DNA of 64,000 bases from Sporodiniella umbellata. Its lineage: Eukaryota; Mucoromycota; Mucoromycetes; Mucorales; Rhizopodaceae. How positions within the stretch are numbered: the stretch's first letter is position 1; every line of letters begins with the position of its first letter. This document shows, piece after piece, positions 1 through 14,174 of this stretch. The stretch spans positions 62,001-126,000 of the forward strand of contig JAIXMR010000004.1 of assembly GCA_025677835.1 (NCBI GenBank), written 5' to 3'. A program made the translations under genes and the position numbers. The notes beneath the pieces are model-generated. The model saw only the letters and a list, made by a program, of their open reading frames with translations, had not been told where the DNA came from and did not search any database.

Positions 1-87
1 ATTTTTTGACCTGCTCAGTTAGTCATTTTAATCCAGCTTTCAAACACCATCTAACTTTTGCTCCTCTTTTTTTCTTTTGACAATCAG

Positions 88-1401
88 AATTACCAGGATT
101 TGATTGATAGAGGCTGGAGAAGGTTTCTACACACATAAACATAAAATCAGACTGTTTGTTTTTTTTTTTGTAACCAACTGCTTAGATCGGGCACTTATTT
201 ATACAAGCCTAACATGGCAAAAACGTGTTGTCCCCAATATACTATAAGGTAAAACCATAGTAGTACTATAAACAGTTTTCGATATGAACCGCCAAATAGA
301 TTACACGCAAACAACTATAAGTTATCGAAAGGACAAAAGAAGATATTAATCAAACTCAACAAGTATATCCAAGGCGAATGGAGTCCAGACCACAAACAAC
401 ACGAAGAAAAAAAACCGCCTAAAAACAACTCACCCAAAGAGCTATCCGACTTTATTCACCCAACGCCTACAACTGAAAGCAAGCACAGCCTAAAGGTAGA
501 ATTTCAGCCAAAAAAAAAAAAAAAAAAAAAAAAGCGGAGGGGAGAGGAGGCATCTATTGAAAATAAGCGCAGGTTTCTGATTTTTTCAAACGAAATATAG
601 ATAGAGTTAGAGCCATCTTCTTTTACTAAAGAAAAGTTCGAGTTATATAAAAAGTATCAAATGAGTATACACGGTGATAATGAAGAAGACATTACAGAGA
701 GTGGGTTCAGCCGATTTTTGGTTGACTCTCCTTTAAAAGAAGAAGAGAGTAATGGTGTACAACTTGGATCTTTTCACCAAAGATATATACTAGATGGACA
801 GTTAATTGCTGTATCGGTGATCGATATTCTGCCTGGCTGTGTATCAGGAGTTTACTTTATGTATGACCCCGATTATAGCTTTTTAGGCTTGGGTAAATAC
901 AGTGCCTTGAATGAGATCTCTCTTGTTCAACAGCTAAGTGTAAAGGTGTCTAGTTTAAAATATTATTATATGGGTATTTTGAGTCAAAAATACAGGTTGG
1001 GCACACGATTTTTTACTTTTTTTTTTTTTTTTTTTTTAGGATTTTATATCGACACATGCCCGAAGATGAGTTATAAGGCACAGTACGAACCTTCCGATTT
1101 ACTGGACCCTGTAGATTATAAATGGCACTCTATAGAAAAGTTTCGAAAAGAACTTAAAGATAAAGCATTCGTTACTTTTGCTGAAAACTCTACATCAGCT
1201 ACCAAAAACGGATGGCTGAACCCCAAAGAAGTAACGAGTAGTGTGCTATCTTTTGTGAAAATTTATGTTGGAGACGAATCAGTCCTTCCAGCAGATATTT
1301 TCCTAAAATTAGTCGGAAGTTCTAGAATCAAAAAGTATTTAGTTGACTTTGTTTGTGCCATTGGCCTATCATTAGCCTACGATATTACTGTCAAAATTTA
1401 A
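88..1401 (+). CDS. ATE1: Arginyl-tRNA--protein transferase (5' partial)
   Basis: Transfers arginine from Arg-tRNA to acidic N-termini of proteins, marking them for the N-degron pathway in cytosol and nucleus. Exons read as 88-122, 186-248, 300-495, 601-973 and 1040-1401. The first visible exon encodes NYQDLIDRGWRR, and the next gives YLYKPNMAKTCCPQYTIR with the conserved CC pair. Later come KLSKGQKK, EKFELYKKYQ, TESGFSRFLVDSPL, and the C-terminal core HQRYILDGQLIAV and KYYYMGFYIDTCPKM. The N-terminal exon lies before base 88 and probably outside the window, so the ATG at 661 is internal. The 66-bp intron at 974-1039 is a multiple of three with no in-frame stop and ends in a 21-T run. Family assignment is very secure; the exact 496-600 intron boundary, which contains a 24-A run, is inferred. 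Confidence 0.95.
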
Positions 1402-1593
1402 AATAAATAGACATCAGTACTTTGGACTTTACTTCATTTTTTTTTCAGCAGAACTCCTTCAAATATAAGAGTAGAACAGCTACGTTAAAAATAATGAGGT
1501 AGTGAGCGTATTTATAAAAACACGTTCAAAACGTGTCCGAAATAGCGACGTTTAAACTTTCAATATATTTGATATATATCTTTGGTTTACAGA

Positions 1594-2107
1594 ATAGAAC
1601 CAAATTACATGACCAACACATTGACTTTAAATTTTCTTTGCAACCTGCGAACGTCATACAGAAGCTGACCTCTAAAGATGAAAGCAGGACTTATGTCAAA
1701 GCGATTATAGTTGTAGAATACCTCACCGAAATACAAACGACGTTTTTTTTTTTTTTTTTTTTTTTTTTTTTGGATTCTTTGGATTATTTTATGTTACGTA
1801 CTGGATAGACCGTATTTTTTTATTTGGATCTATTGCTTTTTTTTTTACTTGGGGATGCATAGATATTCACGCTGCAACAGTCATTGCGAAAATTGTTATA
1901 AACAATGATCTCGTTTCAAATTTAGCCCACTCAGAAGTATCAGCTGTGTTAGTGTTCAGTTTGCTTGTACTGAGACATCGTAAATGGGACATTGGCTTCA
2001 ACAACTTTTATGTTAGTTTATTTTCAGATAGAATTCAGTTTAAAACTCATATCCCAGCTAAAGAAATTGTCCACAGCGTGCTCAAAATGAACATCGACGA
2101 TATTTAA
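1594..2107 (+). CDS. Unassigned protein, possibly membrane-linked
   Basis: Two open stretches look coding but are in different frames. The first (about 1594-1742) reads RTKLHDQHIDFKFSLQP and continues with VEYLTEIQTT, ending at a 29-T run (1743-1771). The second (about 1795-2107) begins with a hydrophobic stretch rich in F, I and W and continues through HAATVIAKIVINNDL to a stop after KMNIDDI. A donor near 1740 (GTTTTT) and the acceptor GCATAG at about 1861 could join them, in which case the hydrophobic stretch would be intronic. The start codon is not clear. The first part faintly recalls the extracellular domain of TMEM231, but this rests on a few residues only. It could also be a decayed gene. 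Confidence 0.3.
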
Positions 2108-2822
2108 GTAAACTATACGAAACCGGAAGAGCTTAATACTGATCCTTTTCATTGTTGTGAATGCTGTTTTTATTTGTCCACTGCAGATGCTCCTGAGTAT
2201 GAATTTTATCCGAGTATAATCAACTACTCTCCTATTTAAAACACACTCAACATGGCATTACATATACACCATAATCAAAACAAGTTGAGGACTTATTTTT
2301 AACTGTATCAAAAATAATCAGTACTGCAAGAAACGGCTTTTTATTCGTAGAGAGCAATTTTTTTTTTAAAAAAAAGTTTTCAACCACGATTAGATACAGA
2401 AAACAGTGATATTGTTCCTCTTCCTTCTGAATACAGAAAACCATTACCATTTTAATAGGATATTCTGACCCCCATTGTCTGATGAAATATAGACACAGAT
2501 TATACAGTCCCTACAACAAAGCCATCTAGTACCTTTCTTATTTGTAAACAAATACACATTTAAACTCGTTCAACAAAAAGTATACAGAAAAGAAGTATTT
2601 CCAGGCACTGGTACTGTAAATATATCGAAGTATTCTTTCAACTTTATGGACATAGCCTACTCAGTATTAAACTACTACAAGCCAAAGAGTGCTTTAATGA
2701 GCTTCATCAAATTCTAGTTTTGCTATTCTCTTGGTTTAATTTCTTGCCTGCGAGTATTCTATTTCCAATTCAGCTGAACGAACCAATACCATATTATTTC
2801 CCCCCCCCTCCATATAAGCTTC
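2108..2822. other. Unresolved stretch with coding-like fragments
   Basis: There is no complete gene, but several short plus-strand open stretches look translated, for example 2283-2355 (EDLFLTVSKIISTARNGF) and 2569-2718 (KEVFPGTGTVNISKYSF to a TAG). They lie in different frames, with poly-T and AG-like junctions between them. They may be exons of the preceding or following gene, or remains of a pseudogene. I could not join them into one reading frame. Confidence 0.3.
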
Positions 2823-3040
2823 ATGACGACCCATATACCTATTGAAGAAGAGGAAGAAGAAGGATTGCTTACTTCGATACAGCAAGAAAAGCGGAAGGTC
2901 TATGAATGTTACTCAGACGGTGTAACGTTTTGACTACTATAATAGTAGGCAAAGACGGTAGTCTCGTTTTTGTAGACGATGACGAAGAGGAAGATGAAGA
3001 TTATGAAAGCACGATAGAGGAGAGTATACCCGTCAACTAA
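2823..3040 (+). CDS. Small acidic protein, putative
   Basis: An ATG at 2823 opens MTTHIPIEEEEEEGLLTSI followed by QQEKRK. A downstream stretch reads GKDGSLVFVDDDEEEDED and ends with a TAA after ESIPVN. A stop at about 2930 separates the two parts unless a short intron of about 26-38 bp is removed; possible donors are GTTACT or GTGTAA and the acceptor is ATAATAG. The product would be about 60 residues, very acidic, with no recognised domain. Codon use is coherent on both sides of the junction, which is the main reason to call it. The intron would be very short, so the model is tentative. Confidence 0.35.
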
Positions 3041-3396
3041 AAAGCTGTAGGTCAATAAAAAACTATAAGAGGGTCTAGTATGTTCATATATGTGTCTACT
3101 CAGGCTTTCAGTAAAAAAAAATTTCCTGGCATATCGGAATCGATCTTAAAGCCTAAGCACACTTGTCTTGTTTTACTCTACCTTCCTTATTTCTCCTTGT
3201 GTATTCAATTTAGTCATTTTCTACTCCTTGCCCCTTTTATAAACAAATATGTGCCATTTTCGTTTTCATTATATTTTTTCTTTATTTATTTTCAACTGCT
3301 TTTTTATTTTTTTTGCAGTTTTTTTTTGTTTCTTTTTTTTTTTTTTTTCTTTTTTTGCAGTTTTTTTCTTTCTGGTTTTGCCTGGTAGCATACAGA

Positions 3397-5245
3397 ATGG
3401 CGTCTATTACGCATTTAATGTCTCTATTAATTACCCAAAGGTACTCCACCATATCTGTTCTTCTTGATTCTAAAAAGTACTGAAGTAGAAAGTATAAGGA
3501 TACTCAATGCCATACGTTACACGATCTTTACGTCGTTGCCAAAAGCTTTTGGGACCAGCAAGATTACAGAAGCGCCTATCGCGTCTTTTATTGTCTTGGA
3601 CGAACCCATCAGTATCGCATAGCTCAATGCCTTTGGTATAGGGTACATTGTCTAATTCACCTGGGTTTTCACAATCAAGCTATCAAGTTATGTCTTACAC
3701 GGTCTAAATCCTGCCCTACTGAGTCCCAGTGGTATCTGATAGCATCCGAAATTTATATACAACAGAGGAATTACTTTCTAGCTCACGAAATGCTGTCCAA
3801 AGCTTCTAATTTCGTTTCCAATTTTAATAGTGACTACGATCAAATCCGGTTTCAAAAAAGGATAGCATATGAAGCATACCATTGTATACAGACCAGTCAC
3901 CTTAAAGATATTATCTTTAGCTCTATTTTTCCTTACGATGTATTGATCTGCATATTTGAATTTTTGGACCTGAGTAGCCTGGTTAGGTGTACAGAAGTCT
4001 CAAAGGATTGGAGAGAATTTCTACTAAACGACTGTCCTTCTTTATGGAGCAAACTTGAATTTGGAAATAATAAAGCGAAATATATAGGCTCTGGAACAAT
4101 ACAAACCCTTATAAATCGACTGGGAAATGGATCTCTTAAAAGTTTATCGATTCGGCATCAACCAGCTGACGGAGATGGCGTATTATTAACTTTATCAAAG
4201 CACCCCCACTATTGCCGGCATTTAAATACTATCGGTAGATACCGTTTTGTTTTTGACTATATCAAGCGTTCTCATATGTACTTTCTAAAAAATAGCTCTT
4301 TATAATGTTCTTATTACACCTACGGTTCTGTTCAACGCTCTTGGAACGATTGGCGGTCAGCTAGAACATTTTGAATGGGGAGGTGTTTCCATTTGGCTGA
4401 ATGATTTATTTGAAAATATTCCAAAAACGTGTACCCGTTTAAAAAGGCTGGTTGTCTATGACTGTTTCACTTCAGTTTACAGCAAGGATCAGTTTGGAGA
4501 GCAGATCGAACTAAATTGTTTACAAACCCTCCAATTGTCGAATATTCATGGCCTAAAGGAGTCTTATCTGGAGTATATACTGTCCCATTGCTTAAATTTA
4601 AAGCAACTGACTTTAAACAAGAGCAACGTGGATATCAACAGTATTACCAGCATCTTAAAAGCAACACGCTTGCCTGAATTAAAGCATTTTCAATTTCAGA
4701 GAAACGTGTTTTCTAAAACCGATGTACAGAAAATAACGCCAGATCTACATACAAACTCAAACTCAATGAACCTAACAAGTCTGAAGGTAAAGCTCGATAA
4801 TACTTTCGGAGATTCCGACCTACAGAGCCTTCTTCGAGGTTCACAGCATTCTCTTCAAGCACTAGATATTAGCGGTAGCATTCTGATATCAGATGCTGGC
4901 ATTCTATTTCATCAGCCTTACTCAAAAATGGAAGTTCTATGTCTAAAGGAGTGTTTTGCAATCACCTCTCAGGGTTTACTGGAGCTTATACAGCGCATGC
5001 CTTTTCTCAAATCTGTCGATCTGTCATGCTTATCGACTGTGAACGACGCTGTTTTAGAAGAGCTTGCTAAGAAACGCCAAATCAGAGAAATAAACCTAGA
5101 GAACTGTAAAAAAGCGTACTCTGAAGAGTGCATAAGATCTTTGGTGTATAATACTAAACACAGTCTACGCAAAATTCAACTAACGCACTGCTCACTCAAC
5201 CTACTACTTTACATAACAACAACAATAAAATCAGACATCGTGTAA
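3397..5245 (+). CDS. F-box protein with TPR and LRR, Dia2/Pof3 type
   Basis: Substrate receptor of an SCF ubiquitin ligase. In yeasts, Dia2 and Pof3 act at replication forks (CMG helicase unloading) and in chromatin and telomere stability. Exons read as 3397-3440, 3489-4234 and 4296-5245. The N-terminus has TPR-like helices (SFWDQQDYRSAYRVFYCLG, then IYIQQRNYFLAHEML). An F-box follows (FPYDVLICIFEFLDLSSLV, then VSKDWREFL). The last exon encodes leucine-rich repeats such as LQALDISGS, MEVLCLKEC, LKSVDLSCLS and IREINLENC. TPR, F-box and LRR in this order are diagnostic of the Dia2/Pof3 family. The ATG at 3397 joins in frame through a 48-bp intron. The RSC9 ATG lies 94 bp downstream on the same strand. 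Confidence 0.85.
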
Positions 5246-5339
5246 TTGAAACAGCGACATATTCTCCTTTTCTCTGTCTTTTTCCTTTTCTTTTTTGTCT
5301 TCTCTCTCTCTCTTTCTATTTATACAAACGTATTATATC

Positions 5340-7703
5340 ATGTCTTTTTATAGTCAGGGGATCGAAAGAACAGCAGAATATACAAAGTTTATGAAAGATC
5401 TTAAAGAATTTCATGACAAAAAAGGGTAGAAAAAAAAAACTTCGACAAAAACCATTTGATTCACAAAAATAAAAAGAACTACTCTACAAGCTGAACCCAT
5501 CTTGGGTGGTAAAAAACTAGATCTATTGAGAATCTACAAAACAGTTATGGATGCTGGAGGATATGAAAAAGTACCAGCCTTAGACTCAAAGCTCAAAATC
5601 TGTTAGATTCATTTTTTTTTTTTTAGGTTACTTTAAATCGTGGTTGGAAGCAAGTTGGCGATCCCTTTCATTTTCCAGCTACATGTACAAATAGCGCGTA
5701 CATTCTAAAATCCGTCTATACCAAATGCCTTGTAAATAATGATTGTACATGTGCAAACCTCAAATCATAGTACTGATTTTTATCGAATTTAACACTCACA
5801 GCTTGGCTGGGAAGAAGAAAGTTTTTGGAAAAGACCTTGGAACCCACCTCCAGAGCTACTTAGTACTCATCAAAAACTGACCTCGCCTATACCTCTGGCT
5901 AGTAATTCAATTAGACAGGCAGGTACTGCCTTTTCTCAGCCAAATTTAGGGAAATCGTCCAGCACTCAACCAGCATACCACCCGCAAGGTACAACAAAAA
6001 AAAAACCTACAAAAAGAGTTGAATTTAACGGAAGTTTCTACAAGTAGCCACGTATATTGATTATGAGTTTAGAACACGTATGCTTTTTGCTTTAGAGTCA
6101 AATTTGCCCAACGAAATTGATTGGGCTTTCAATACTTTAATCAGATTTTCATTTGCTTCTGAAAACTTCAATTTGGACTTCATTCCGTCCTTAATCGACT
6201 TACTCTTGAGTTTTATTGGAAGTTTTTTTGAAGATATAGAAAGTTTGATTGACGATATGGTAGACAAAGAACAACAAGAAAAGTATGAACGTGTTCTGCA
6301 GGTTTTTCATATTTTGCGTAATTTTTCTTTCTTGGAAATGAATATTCGTCGCTTGGCCTCACATGAACCACTACGGAAATTATTAATGAAAGGAATTTCA
6401 CTTGAACCCAGCTCGCGTTATAGTGAACTTAGTCGTCAATGTCTTGATATAATGGAAAACATTGCTCCTCAAGTAACACTAGTAAATAGAGCTGATCTGT
6501 ATTTAACAACCATGACACAACTTCTCTTCAGCAACGATCGTGCCTTTATTTTGGGAGCTACACGCGCCCTAACTCGCGTAGCTGTTACTGAAGCAAATGA
6601 GCGTATTTTAAGTCAAGCAGATCCCAAAGTGATTGAACGGATGGCACAGTTTTTGTTGGTGGAGGACGAAAAACTAGAGGCAGCAGCACTAGAGTATCTG
6701 TACCAGTATTCAAGCTTGAAAGGAGAATTCTCAATGCAGCTTATAGAACATTATCCCGGTAATCTTATCGGACTGCTGACAGGGTTCCTTTCGTATAAAT
6801 CTTCTCTGGCCCTTCCATCATCCAATGCTTTGGGAACAATCCATGGAATCCCTGCTGCACAAATGGTGGAAGTAGAAACAACACAAGAGCCTTCCATACC
6901 GGATTTAACGAATTATGTTAATTTAGATGAACCTTATCGATGTCTTGGATGGTAACAATCATACGGTTTTTGGAGAACTTCTGAAAGTATTAAACACTTA
7001 TTAGGTTAAAAGATCAATTGGTTAGTGCTGGGGAAAGTGATAAAATAGTACTGAAAGAAGTATTTGACAACTATCAAAGGCTTTTTGGTGCAGAAAAGCC
7101 TTTGGGTTCAAAGGAGTTTTATACAGTACTAAAAATTGCATTTCCTCAACCTGCTTCGGTAGAAGAGTCGTTTACAACTAGTTCAGCACCTCTAGAGGTT
7201 GTTCTGTGTAACGTTAAATACTCTCCCACTAGAAGAAAAGATGGTAAAATGCACTTATGCCAATAAGCAAAAACTAATGTTATAAAGGCCCTGTTTGTCG
7301 GTGGGACACATGCGAACATACTTTTGATGAACGGGTTGCTTTACATAAACACATTGTAAAAGACCACCTGGACTCAGCCAGCATATGTAAATGGATGAAA
7401 TGTACAAAACAAAAACTGGGAGGAAAAGTGGCAGCTATTCAACATATGCGTACCCATTTTGCTGCTAAAGTGAGCAAAAATACAAAAGGAAAGCCATTCA
7501 CGGCTACCAAAATCCCTGTGGATGAGTCTGAAGTATCAGGTATACCGCTGACATCCGCACTACTGTTACGGAATTTGGCTAGACATAAAAAGCTTCATAG
7601 CCACTATTTACCATACCAAGACGAGCTAGTCCTTTTAGCAATACAAAGACCAAAAGTTTCAAAATACATATTATCCGTTTTAGGTGAATTAAAGAATCAA
7701 TAA
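5340..7703 (+). CDS. RSC9: RSC/SWI-SNF subunit Rsc9, ARID2-like
   Basis: Subunit of the RSC (PBAF-type) nucleosome remodelling complex. Exons read as 5340-5425, 5477-5570, 5627-5731, 5802-5988, 6045-6951, 7005-7243 and 7288-7703. In order: an ARID DNA-binding domain (YTKFMKDLKEFH, LDLLRIYKTVMDAGGYEKV, NRGWKQVGDPF); a helical repeat region starting at LPNEIDWAFNTL; an RFX-type winged helix (WLKDQLVSAGES to KEFYTVLKIAFPQ); and C2H2-like zinc fingers (CRWDTCEHTF and HKHIVKDHL, then CKWMKCTK and HMRTHF). This layout matches Rsc9 and animal ARID2/BAF200. The final stop is 39 bp from the stop of the convergent ligase gene, so their 3' UTRs probably overlap. Confidence 0.9.
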
Positions 7704-7742
7704 AGAAAAGTGTTTATTTTACTATTCTAGTGGTTTTGCAGT

Positions 7743-8934
7743 TTATTTTGTTTGTCCAGATTCAACCCAATGCTGGTGAATTTGAACCAGTTCTGGAATA
7801 ATTAGACTCTCGATTTCCAGCTCATTTTCTAATTCGTTGTCTGTAAGAGAAAGAACCTTTTCTGATTCTTTTGTGATAAGAGTCACGGTTTTTTTGCGTG
7901 TTGTAAGCATGTTTCCAATTACTACTTGATGACCATACCGGGTTAAAGCTTGTCTTGCCTTAGGAACTAACAAGTCTACATCTGTTTCTAGCTAAAGAAA
8001 GAGGGTTAGAAAAAAAACAAAAACGAAAAAATAAAACCTTAAAAGACACGATCAACCCCTTGGCTGCCCAATTGCTAACTAATGGTTTTAAAAATTTTGG
8101 AACTTGATCCAGTGTCAGTGTCAATCCGCCACCCGCTGACTGGATTTTGTGTTCGACCTAACAAAAGAGTTCGGTATCAATATTGGCCTTTCCTGTTGTC
8201 ATCACACTACCATTTTTTGGGATGGAATAAAAAAATCGCTAACCGCAGCAGCAAGATAGTACATAGCTTTACCTTGAAGGCGTGCTAATATCTTTGCGCC
8301 GGACTGAAGCTTAAAAAGATATTCTGGCAATGTGACAAAATCGAGCATAAGTATTCTGTTTTCTTTTTTGACCTTCTCGTATTTTGAAAGAACTAAGCTC
8401 ATTTTGGTTGCATACTTGGGACACACTATTTAAACAAGGTTTTTTTTACGATTAGTTAAAAAAAAACTGTCAGACTCAAAAATAAAAACCTTGTACTGTT
8501 CCATCTTCTTTTGTTTCTACAAAGTCCAAAAACCCTGTATTACTGTGTGTATAATGACGATTGTAAGGTTGAATGCTGTTTTGTCGATGCATAAAGATTA
8601 CTGCATATCCTGCCTCTAAGAAGTATTCCGCTGATGTTGCCCCACGAGTACCATTACTGAAGTTGTCAATGAATCGGACTGTCTGATTTTCTAAAGGAAC
8701 AGTTGTTCCACCGCTCTGGAGAAGAATTTTTAGAAAACATGTCAGAAGTGAATTTTTAGTTACAGTAATCAAAACAACATTGTTGTTCAACTTCTCGTGG
8801 TAATCAACGAAGGCAGAAAGTTTTGATTCGAATTCAGGTAGACTAGCTGGAGGCTTATTGATTTGGAAATAGACATCAGGGTCAATGACTCCTTGACCGT
8901 TGTCAAGAAGGGTGTCAGCACTACTAGTAGACAT
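7743..8934 (-). CDS. CAB2: Phosphopantothenate--cysteine ligase
   Basis: Second step of coenzyme A synthesis: joins cysteine to 4'-phosphopantothenate using a nucleotide triphosphate. Read on the minus strand from the ATG at 8934. The N-terminal exon ends in LIT, and the next begins SGGTTVPLENQTVRFIDNFS, then NGTRGATSAEYFLEAGY, the eukaryotic PPCS nucleotide-binding signature. Later exons carry YYLAAAVSDFF, LTLTLDQVPKFLKPL and the C-terminal ETDVDLLVPKARQAL and VIGNML. At least three introns are present. The one at 8716-8763 is 48 bp, a multiple of three with no stop, and splits the conserved T-SGGT motif. Family match is very secure; the inner boundaries near 8430-8475, 8202-8150 and 7990-8050 are approximate. 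Confidence 0.93.
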
Positions 8935-11341
<2,407 letters not shown>

Positions 11342-11964
11342 ATACAAGAACAAAAAACAGCAAAACCACAAGATCTTGCTATTCACATTTGTATTCTTTA
11401 AATAAAACTAGAAATGTACCCTTCCTACGTGCTTCAGAGGAGGGCCAGTGCTTTGATCGTTTTTGTCTCTTTTGTAACAGTACACCGGAAAACATCATTG
11501 TTTTTCTTTTTAACGATATCTAGAGACAAGCTAACAAAATTCTATGTTCTGGAATAATTCAGACTACAATTACTGATTTTTGTTTTTTGGCTGTCAATGG
11601 CATATAGTTTAGTTGTATATTTTACCAAGAAATAGAATAACAATAATAACGAAAAGGGAAAGTGAAGTAGAAACTAAAACAGCATTGGTATATTTTCTAA
11701 AACACAACTCAAGCATCTGCTTTTTTTTCAGTAGCTCCAGAGTGCTACATTCAAAAGAAAAAAAGAAAGGCAACGTATATATAAAATAGTTGTTAAGCGA
11801 GACCTTTATGTTTTACAACAAATATCACGAAATAGAGGACAGGACATTTTTTCAGCCAGGGACGGTCTTGTTAACATATGCTTCTGAAAAAAAAAATGCT
11901 AGAACGGACAATATTTACCAACCGCACTGTATTTTCTTTTTCTTTTCTTTGACAAATTTTTAAT
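11342..11964. other. Intergenic between MDM35 and CBC2
   Basis: About 620 bp of AT-rich sequence between two plus-strand genes. It should hold the MDM35 3' UTR and the CBC2 promoter. I see no open frame of note and no clear structured RNA. Confidence 0.5.
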
Positions 11965-12805
11965 ATGGTTTCTACAGTCCTCAATTCTTTAGCAATCCCC
12001 TCTAGCTACCGTGACCAGCTATATCAAGTACGTGAGCCTTTTCAATAAAAAAAAAGCTTTCTAAGATTTGTTTATAAAGGGTTCATCCAACCAATTGAGT
12101 GATGATCTGTCCACAACAGCCACGCTTTATGTTGGTAACCTTTCTTTTTTTACAACAGAGGAGCAGATATATGACCTGTTTTGTAAATGTGGAGAGATTA
12201 AACGTATCATTATGGGGCTTGACAGAAATCAAAAAACGCCTTGCGGATTTTGCTTTGTAGAGTAAAGTAATTCAGCTTCTACTTTCGAGTTGTTCTCTTA
12301 ATTTTCCCTTCGCTTTTATAGATTTTACCACCGAAGCGATGCACTTGAGTGTATGAAATATTCTAATGGAACCAAGTTAGACGAGCGTATCATTCGCTGT
12401 GATTTAGATCCAGGATTTAAAGAAGGTAGACAATTTGGACGAGGCAGAAGCGGTGGACAAGTTCGTGACGAATATCGTACAGAATACGATGCCGGTCGTG
12501 GCGGATGGGGCCATCGTATGAAACTAGATCTTGAACGCAAACGTGAAAAGGATTTGAAAGAAAACTATGAAGCAATCAAAGAGATCCCTAAGGGTGCTGA
12601 TGAGTATACTAGTCGAAACACAAATATGCAAAGCAATAGTAGCAAGCGTAAAAACATAAAAGACGACGAAGACGACGATGAAGAGCTTGATTCTCGCAAG
12701 CGTCACAAGGAGCATGTATGTTACAAAAACGCGATGTTTATGTTGTTAACAATCTGTAATTAGAACCCTCGCTTCAGAGAACATGAAGATGATGATGACG
12801 AGTAA
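11965..12805 (+). CDS. CBC2: Nuclear cap-binding protein subunit 2 (CBP20)
   Basis: Binds the m7G cap of nascent transcripts together with CBP80 and promotes splicing, 3' processing and export. Exons read as 11965-12031, 12066-12261, 12322-12715 and 12764-12805. A single RRM has RNP2 LYVGNLSFF, then [34 protein letters not shown] and the family-specific tail [17 protein letters not shown], then [14 protein letters not shown]. The C-terminus extends into a charged, acidic low-complexity tail (DDEDDDEEL), longer than in animals. The first intron must be only 34 bp (donor GTGAGC) to keep frame and yield [11 protein letters not shown], matching the YRDQ motif of the family. Confidence 0.95.
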
Positions 12806-13450
12806 ATTTTTTAAAAAATACTGTTTTGCTTTCTAAAAACACACAATAAAAAACGCCCCCCATGTATCAACGACCAGAAACAATTTAGTTGAGTGTGTCT
12901 CTATAGGGAGAGGCTACTGCTTTACACATAAAGGCAATGGTTCTAGAACGGATTCTTTAAAATTTACATTTGGTCCAACAGGTTTTTATATCTGGCTTTT
13001 CAAGTGTTCAATGTACCTTCTATTTACCTCAAAGGAAACTTAATCTATACAGTCTCTGACTGCATTTTAAGGGCTTGGTCATACCATTGTGTTTATCTAA
13101 CAACTGAACTTCAATCTGGCTTTTAGCTTTCCAAAGACCAACAATTGTTAACACTTTCGCGTTGTTTCTGTAAGCACTCTCTATACAGTCTGAAAGGCCA
13201 TATCCTACTTTACAAAAGGTAGCTTATACTAGATAAAAACACATGAGATGTAGTTTTGGCCGCTTTTTTCACTACCAAAGACAAAATAAAGTAAACAGAA
13301 AACATAGAATATATTAAAAAAACACTAAATGTAACGTAAATACTCGAAGTTTGGTATTATGTGTTTTAAAAGTAAATATTTCTGTGTAGTGATGACTGTA
13401 TATCAACTTTTTGAGCTTCTTGTATCTCAAAAGTCCACAAAAACTGTAGA

Positions 13451-13483
<33 letters not shown>

Positions 13484-14174
13484 AAGGCCTACCCCATAAT
13501 CGTGTTTCCAGCACAAATAAAATCCAATGTCTGGGCCCTTTCCCAATAAACCTTGAAGGTAGCTCTTTTTGTGACGATTCACGCTAAAAAAAAGCAAAAA
13601 AGCATTCGTTATGATACTGACATATATACTTTAACAGAACATCTCTGATAAATAACAAAAATTTAAGACTATTGACCGAAAGTATGGCTAGAGCATGAGT
13701 CTGACAGTGTACTTTTATAAAATAGCTCAAGTCTAATATCTTGGGCTTCGCAAAAAATCGAAATAAGCGTTTATCATATTCTTCAGAGCCCCGCCAGTGA
13801 AGCTACTTTTGAAAGTCTTTTCTAAAAGCGTCTGACAAAAGGAAAAGCCTCTTTGTCTTTCTTTCTAAACAACAACAATAATAACAGAAACGTATTACAC
13901 AAATCTATGGAGCCAAGATCGAGCTGCTTATTTAAACTTTTTATTTTTAGGACAAATTTTAAAAAGTGTTGTTTTTAACAAATTCCTCAACTACTAGACA
14001 TCCATTGGTACACTCTGTACTCAATTTTGACCAATTCAATATGAGTCTGACACAAGCACTCAGACTGAAATTGTTCAAGAGAATGAGTCAGACAAAGAAT
14101 GCTTAGAGAATATATAAAAGACATAAAAAGGCCTTTTAAAATAAAAACAGCTAAAAAACCTCAATACTAAAACG
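12806..14174. other. Intergenic, contains a 27-T run
   Basis: About 1.4 kb with no supported gene. There is a long T homopolymer at about 13450-13476. The minus-strand open frame across it (13314-13514) is mostly a lysine run and is rejected. The right part is the promoter region of the secreted protein gene. Confidence 0.5.

Noticed and set aside
1594..1742. TMEM231 identity for the fragment after ATE1
   Set aside because: Only a few residues match from memory and no downstream membrane helix could be joined; kept as unassigned.
13314..13514. Minus-strand frame with a lysine run
   Set aside because: Generated by the T homopolymer; no other protein-like content.
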